Assembly (NCBI GenBank): GCA_016927835.1
Contig: JAFGMA010000235.1
Coordinates: forward strand, 34,984-98,983
Reading direction: 5' to 3'
Source of the DNA: Candidatus Zhuqueibacterota bacterium
GTDB taxonomy: Bacteria > Zhuqueibacterota > Zhuqueibacteria > Thermofontimicrobiales > Sulfurfontimicrobiaceae
DNA: 64,000 nt
Numbering within the stretch: the first letter of the stretch is position 1; every line of letters starts with the position of its first letter. A program made the translations under genes and the position numbers. The notes beneath the pieces were generated by a model, which was given only the letters and a program-made list of their open reading frames with translations, had not been told where the DNA came from and searched no databases. Shown piece by piece: positions 62,122-64,000 of the stretch.

Positions 62122-64000
62122 ATGAAACGGTTATTACTATCGTTAACGATTCTGTTATTGATGTGCTCCACAGGCTTTGCGGATCAAAAAATGATCAGAA
62201 CTGGCGACGCAGAAACCTTCACGCCTGCATCAGTCCGGAATCAAAACAATTTTCACTTATCGAAACCGGCTTTCAACGCTATTTTTTTTGAATCGTTTGA
62301 AGACGCATTTCCTCCGCCGGGATGGCTCACTGTATCAGAAGGCGATGCCGACGAGGAATGGGCAACAACCACGTCGAAGTCAGCTAGCGGCAGCAGGTCC
62401 GCATTTATTCGCTACTGCTCTGCCAGTGAAACAATGGATGAATGGCTCGTAACACCCGCTATTGATCTGTTTGATTCTCCGGGCGCTTTTTTAGTATTCT
62501 ATGAAGACCATGAATACTGGGAAAATTACGGCAAGCATCATTACGTCAAAATATCGACTTCATCGCAAAGCGACATAGACTCATTTCAAACACTGCTGGA
62601 CATGACGCCTGCCGGACACGAAATCAAGGGATTCAAAGGTCAACCGGTTGAAATCGATCTATCGAATTTCATTGGTCAACCAACCGTTTATATTGCATTT
62701 CAATATACGGGTACCAATGCTGATAATTGGTATCTGGATGATGTCGCGGTGTTAGAGCCAGACGACCATGACGTTCGCGCAGTTGAGCTGCAATTAAACG
62801 CATATTATGAACCCGGAACGACCATTCAGCCAAAAGCAGTTGTAAGAAACGTGGGCTTAAATGAAGAATCGTTCTCCGTGAATTTTGGTCATTTCGACTG
62901 GGATGGAAATCCTGTTATTATCGATACAAAAACTGCGGAGAACCTGGCTGTCGGAGATATGCTGCAGATAACCTTTGCCGATTATACATTCAACCCGAAT
63001 TACCAGGCAAAATATTTCGTCTCAACCGGACTGGAGAGCGACCAGGATAATTCCAACGATACCATCACCAGGGACATCAATAGTTTTACAAAGGAAAAAG
63101 AACAGATACTGATTGAAAAGGGAACCGGAACCTGGTGCGGTTACTGTCCTGGTTCAGCTTTAGCAGTAGATGAATTGATGCAGAATTTTAGCAATTACAT
63201 TGCTGTTGTGGAATACCACGGCGGTGATCCTTATGAAACCCCATTAGGCAGATCGCGGCTGCTTTTTTATGGCATCACAGGATATCCGACTGCCATTTTC
63301 AACGGGACAAATTGGATCGTGGGGGGCTCATCCGCGATGGGATCAGACTGGATGGATGTTTATAATTTGTATCTTGTTGCCTACATTTGGGGTATCGTGG
63401 AAAAAACAGGATTCTCTATTAATGTAAACGTAACGGATTACGGTGGATATCTAACCGCTGTTTCCAAAGTAAAATATGAAGCAGCTTCATTGTTAAAATC
63501 ATACCGCATCTTTTACGCGCTCACCGAATCTCACATCGCCGAATCCTGGAGAGGACTCGATTCGCTGCAATTCGTTTTTCGCGACATGTATCCTGACGCG
63601 AACGGTAAGGTGCTTTATGAAGGGGCAGAAGCGCCAACCGCAGGCATGGTCGTAACCGACTCGGTTCAATTCACCATCCCGGATAGCATTTTGCAGGAAA
63701 ATTGTCAACTCGTTGCATTTTTACAGGATATGAATTCTAAGGAAATCATGGCATTTGAGAAGGTAGAGCTCGAACCGCGTGTTCCGTTCAGTGGCATCGC
63801 TTCTTCGGAAGACGCCGCTCATCCATCGGTTTTCATGTTATCTCAAAATTATCCTAATCCCTTCAATCCGCAAACCTGGATTCAGGTCAGGTTACCGAAA
63901 GCCGGAAATGTTGATATTGCAATTTACAATGTCAATGGTCAACTCGTTCGCAAGTTAATCTCGGCAGCTTTTGAACCAGGACAGCATAAAATTCGCTGGG
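62122..64000 (+). CDS. Secreted Omp28-like protein with thioredoxin CxxC and T9SS-type sorting domain, cut by window end
   Basis: The frame is open from ATG 62122 (GGAG about 10 bases upstream) to base 64000 (626 codons). Signal peptide about 1-20. Then a jellyroll/MAM-like domain (about 55-215; FFESFEDAFPPPGWLTV), a CARDB-like region, an Omp28-type thioredoxin fold with C339 and C342 (GTWCGYC), and a C-terminal sorting domain starting SQNYPNPFNPQ at about 574. The stop lies beyond the window. The sorting domain places the organism in the FCB group and implies secretion by a PorSS/T9SS-type system. Confidence 0.85.
   Translation, partial: MKRLLLSLTILLLMCSTGFADQKMIRTGDAETFTPASVRNQNNFHLSKPAFNAIFFESFEDAFPPPGWLTVSEGDADEEWATTTSKSASGSRSAFIRYCSASETMDEWLVTPAIDLFDSPGAFLVFYEDHEYWENYGKHHYVKISTSSQSDIDSFQTLLDMTPAGHEIKGFKGQPVEIDLSNFIGQPTVYIAFQYTGTNADNWYLDDVAVLEPDDHDVRAVELQLNAYYEPGTTIQPKAVVRNVGLNEESFSVNFGHFDWDGNPVIIDTKTAENLAVGDMLQITFADYTFNPNYQAKYFVSTGLESDQDNSNDTITRDINSFTKEKEQILIEKGTGTWCGYCPGSALAVDELMQNFSNYIAVVEYHGGDPYETPLGRSRLLFYGITGYPTAIFNGTNWIVGGSSAMGSDWMDVYNLYLVAYIWGIVEKTGFSINVNVTDYGGYLTAVSKVKYEAASLLKSYRIFYALTESHIAESWRGLDSLQFVFRDMYPDANGKVLYEGAEAPTAGMVVTDSVQFTIPDSILQENCQLVAFLQDMNSKEIMAFEKVELEPRVPFSGIASSEDAAHPSVFMLSQNYPNPFNPQTWIQVRLPKAGNVDIAIYNVNGQLVRKLISAAFEPGQHKIRW

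Overview
The window is a moderate-GC bacterial chromosome segment, densely packed with genes. It looks like a member of the FCB group, most like candidate phylum KSB1 or Calditrichota. The pointers are a T9SS-type C-terminal sorting domain (SQNYPNPFNP) on the last gene, a GWxTD-family protein, Omp28-like proteins, many TPR lipoproteins, a Na+-pumping biotin decarboxylase and GatCAB-type tRNA amidation. That placement is an inference; no rRNA, tRNA, phage, insertion sequence or CRISPR array was seen.

Layout. 1-7.4 kb: a truncated URO-D-like gene, a methyltransferase, a P-loop kinase, three envelope proteins (lipoprotein, three-repeat protein, DUF4097) and rlmD. 7.5-10.7 kb: the oadG-oadA-oadB sodium pump operon (minus strand). 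11.3-16.2 kb: TPR proteins, a zinc alcohol dehydrogenase and a divergent epimerase. 16.2-22.9 kb: an operon of a HAMP-GAF-SpoIIE phosphatase and two FlgO/TolB-like TPR lipoproteins. 23.5-26.9 kb: GWxTD protein and an alpha/beta hydrolase (plus). 26.9-53.7 kb: a long run of minus-strand housekeeping genes: purA with a STAS protein, secDF, a PhoD-like phosphatase, a Ser/Thr kinase-FHA-PP2C-TPR signalling cluster, gcvH-accC-accB, gatBA, two tatA, pssA/psd, purC, purB, htrA, talC, truA. 53.7-60.7 kb: ecfT, an OPT transporter, a HAD hydrolase, SEC-C methionine aminopeptidase and a Gfo/Idh oxidoreductase. 60.9-64 kb: two adjacent secreted Omp28-like thioredoxin-fold proteins, the second cut by the window end.

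Functionally, the window joins energy conservation (Na+ decarboxylase), fatty acid and phospholipid synthesis (accBC, psd, pssA), purine synthesis (purA, purB, purC), protein export (secDF, tatA) and two phospho-signalling modules (partner switching by SpoIIE/STAS; Ser/Thr kinase with FHA and PP2C).

The most striking unexplained signal is a dispersed repeat of about 75 bp with a terminal palindrome. In four places (spoIIE-like gene, secD, purC, Gfo/Idh gene) it sits exactly 18 bp upstream of the -35 box of a good sigma70-type promoter, and stem changes in one copy are compensated. Promoters in this genome share a regular grammar (TTGAC, 17 bp, TATATT), which allowed about a dozen to be placed.
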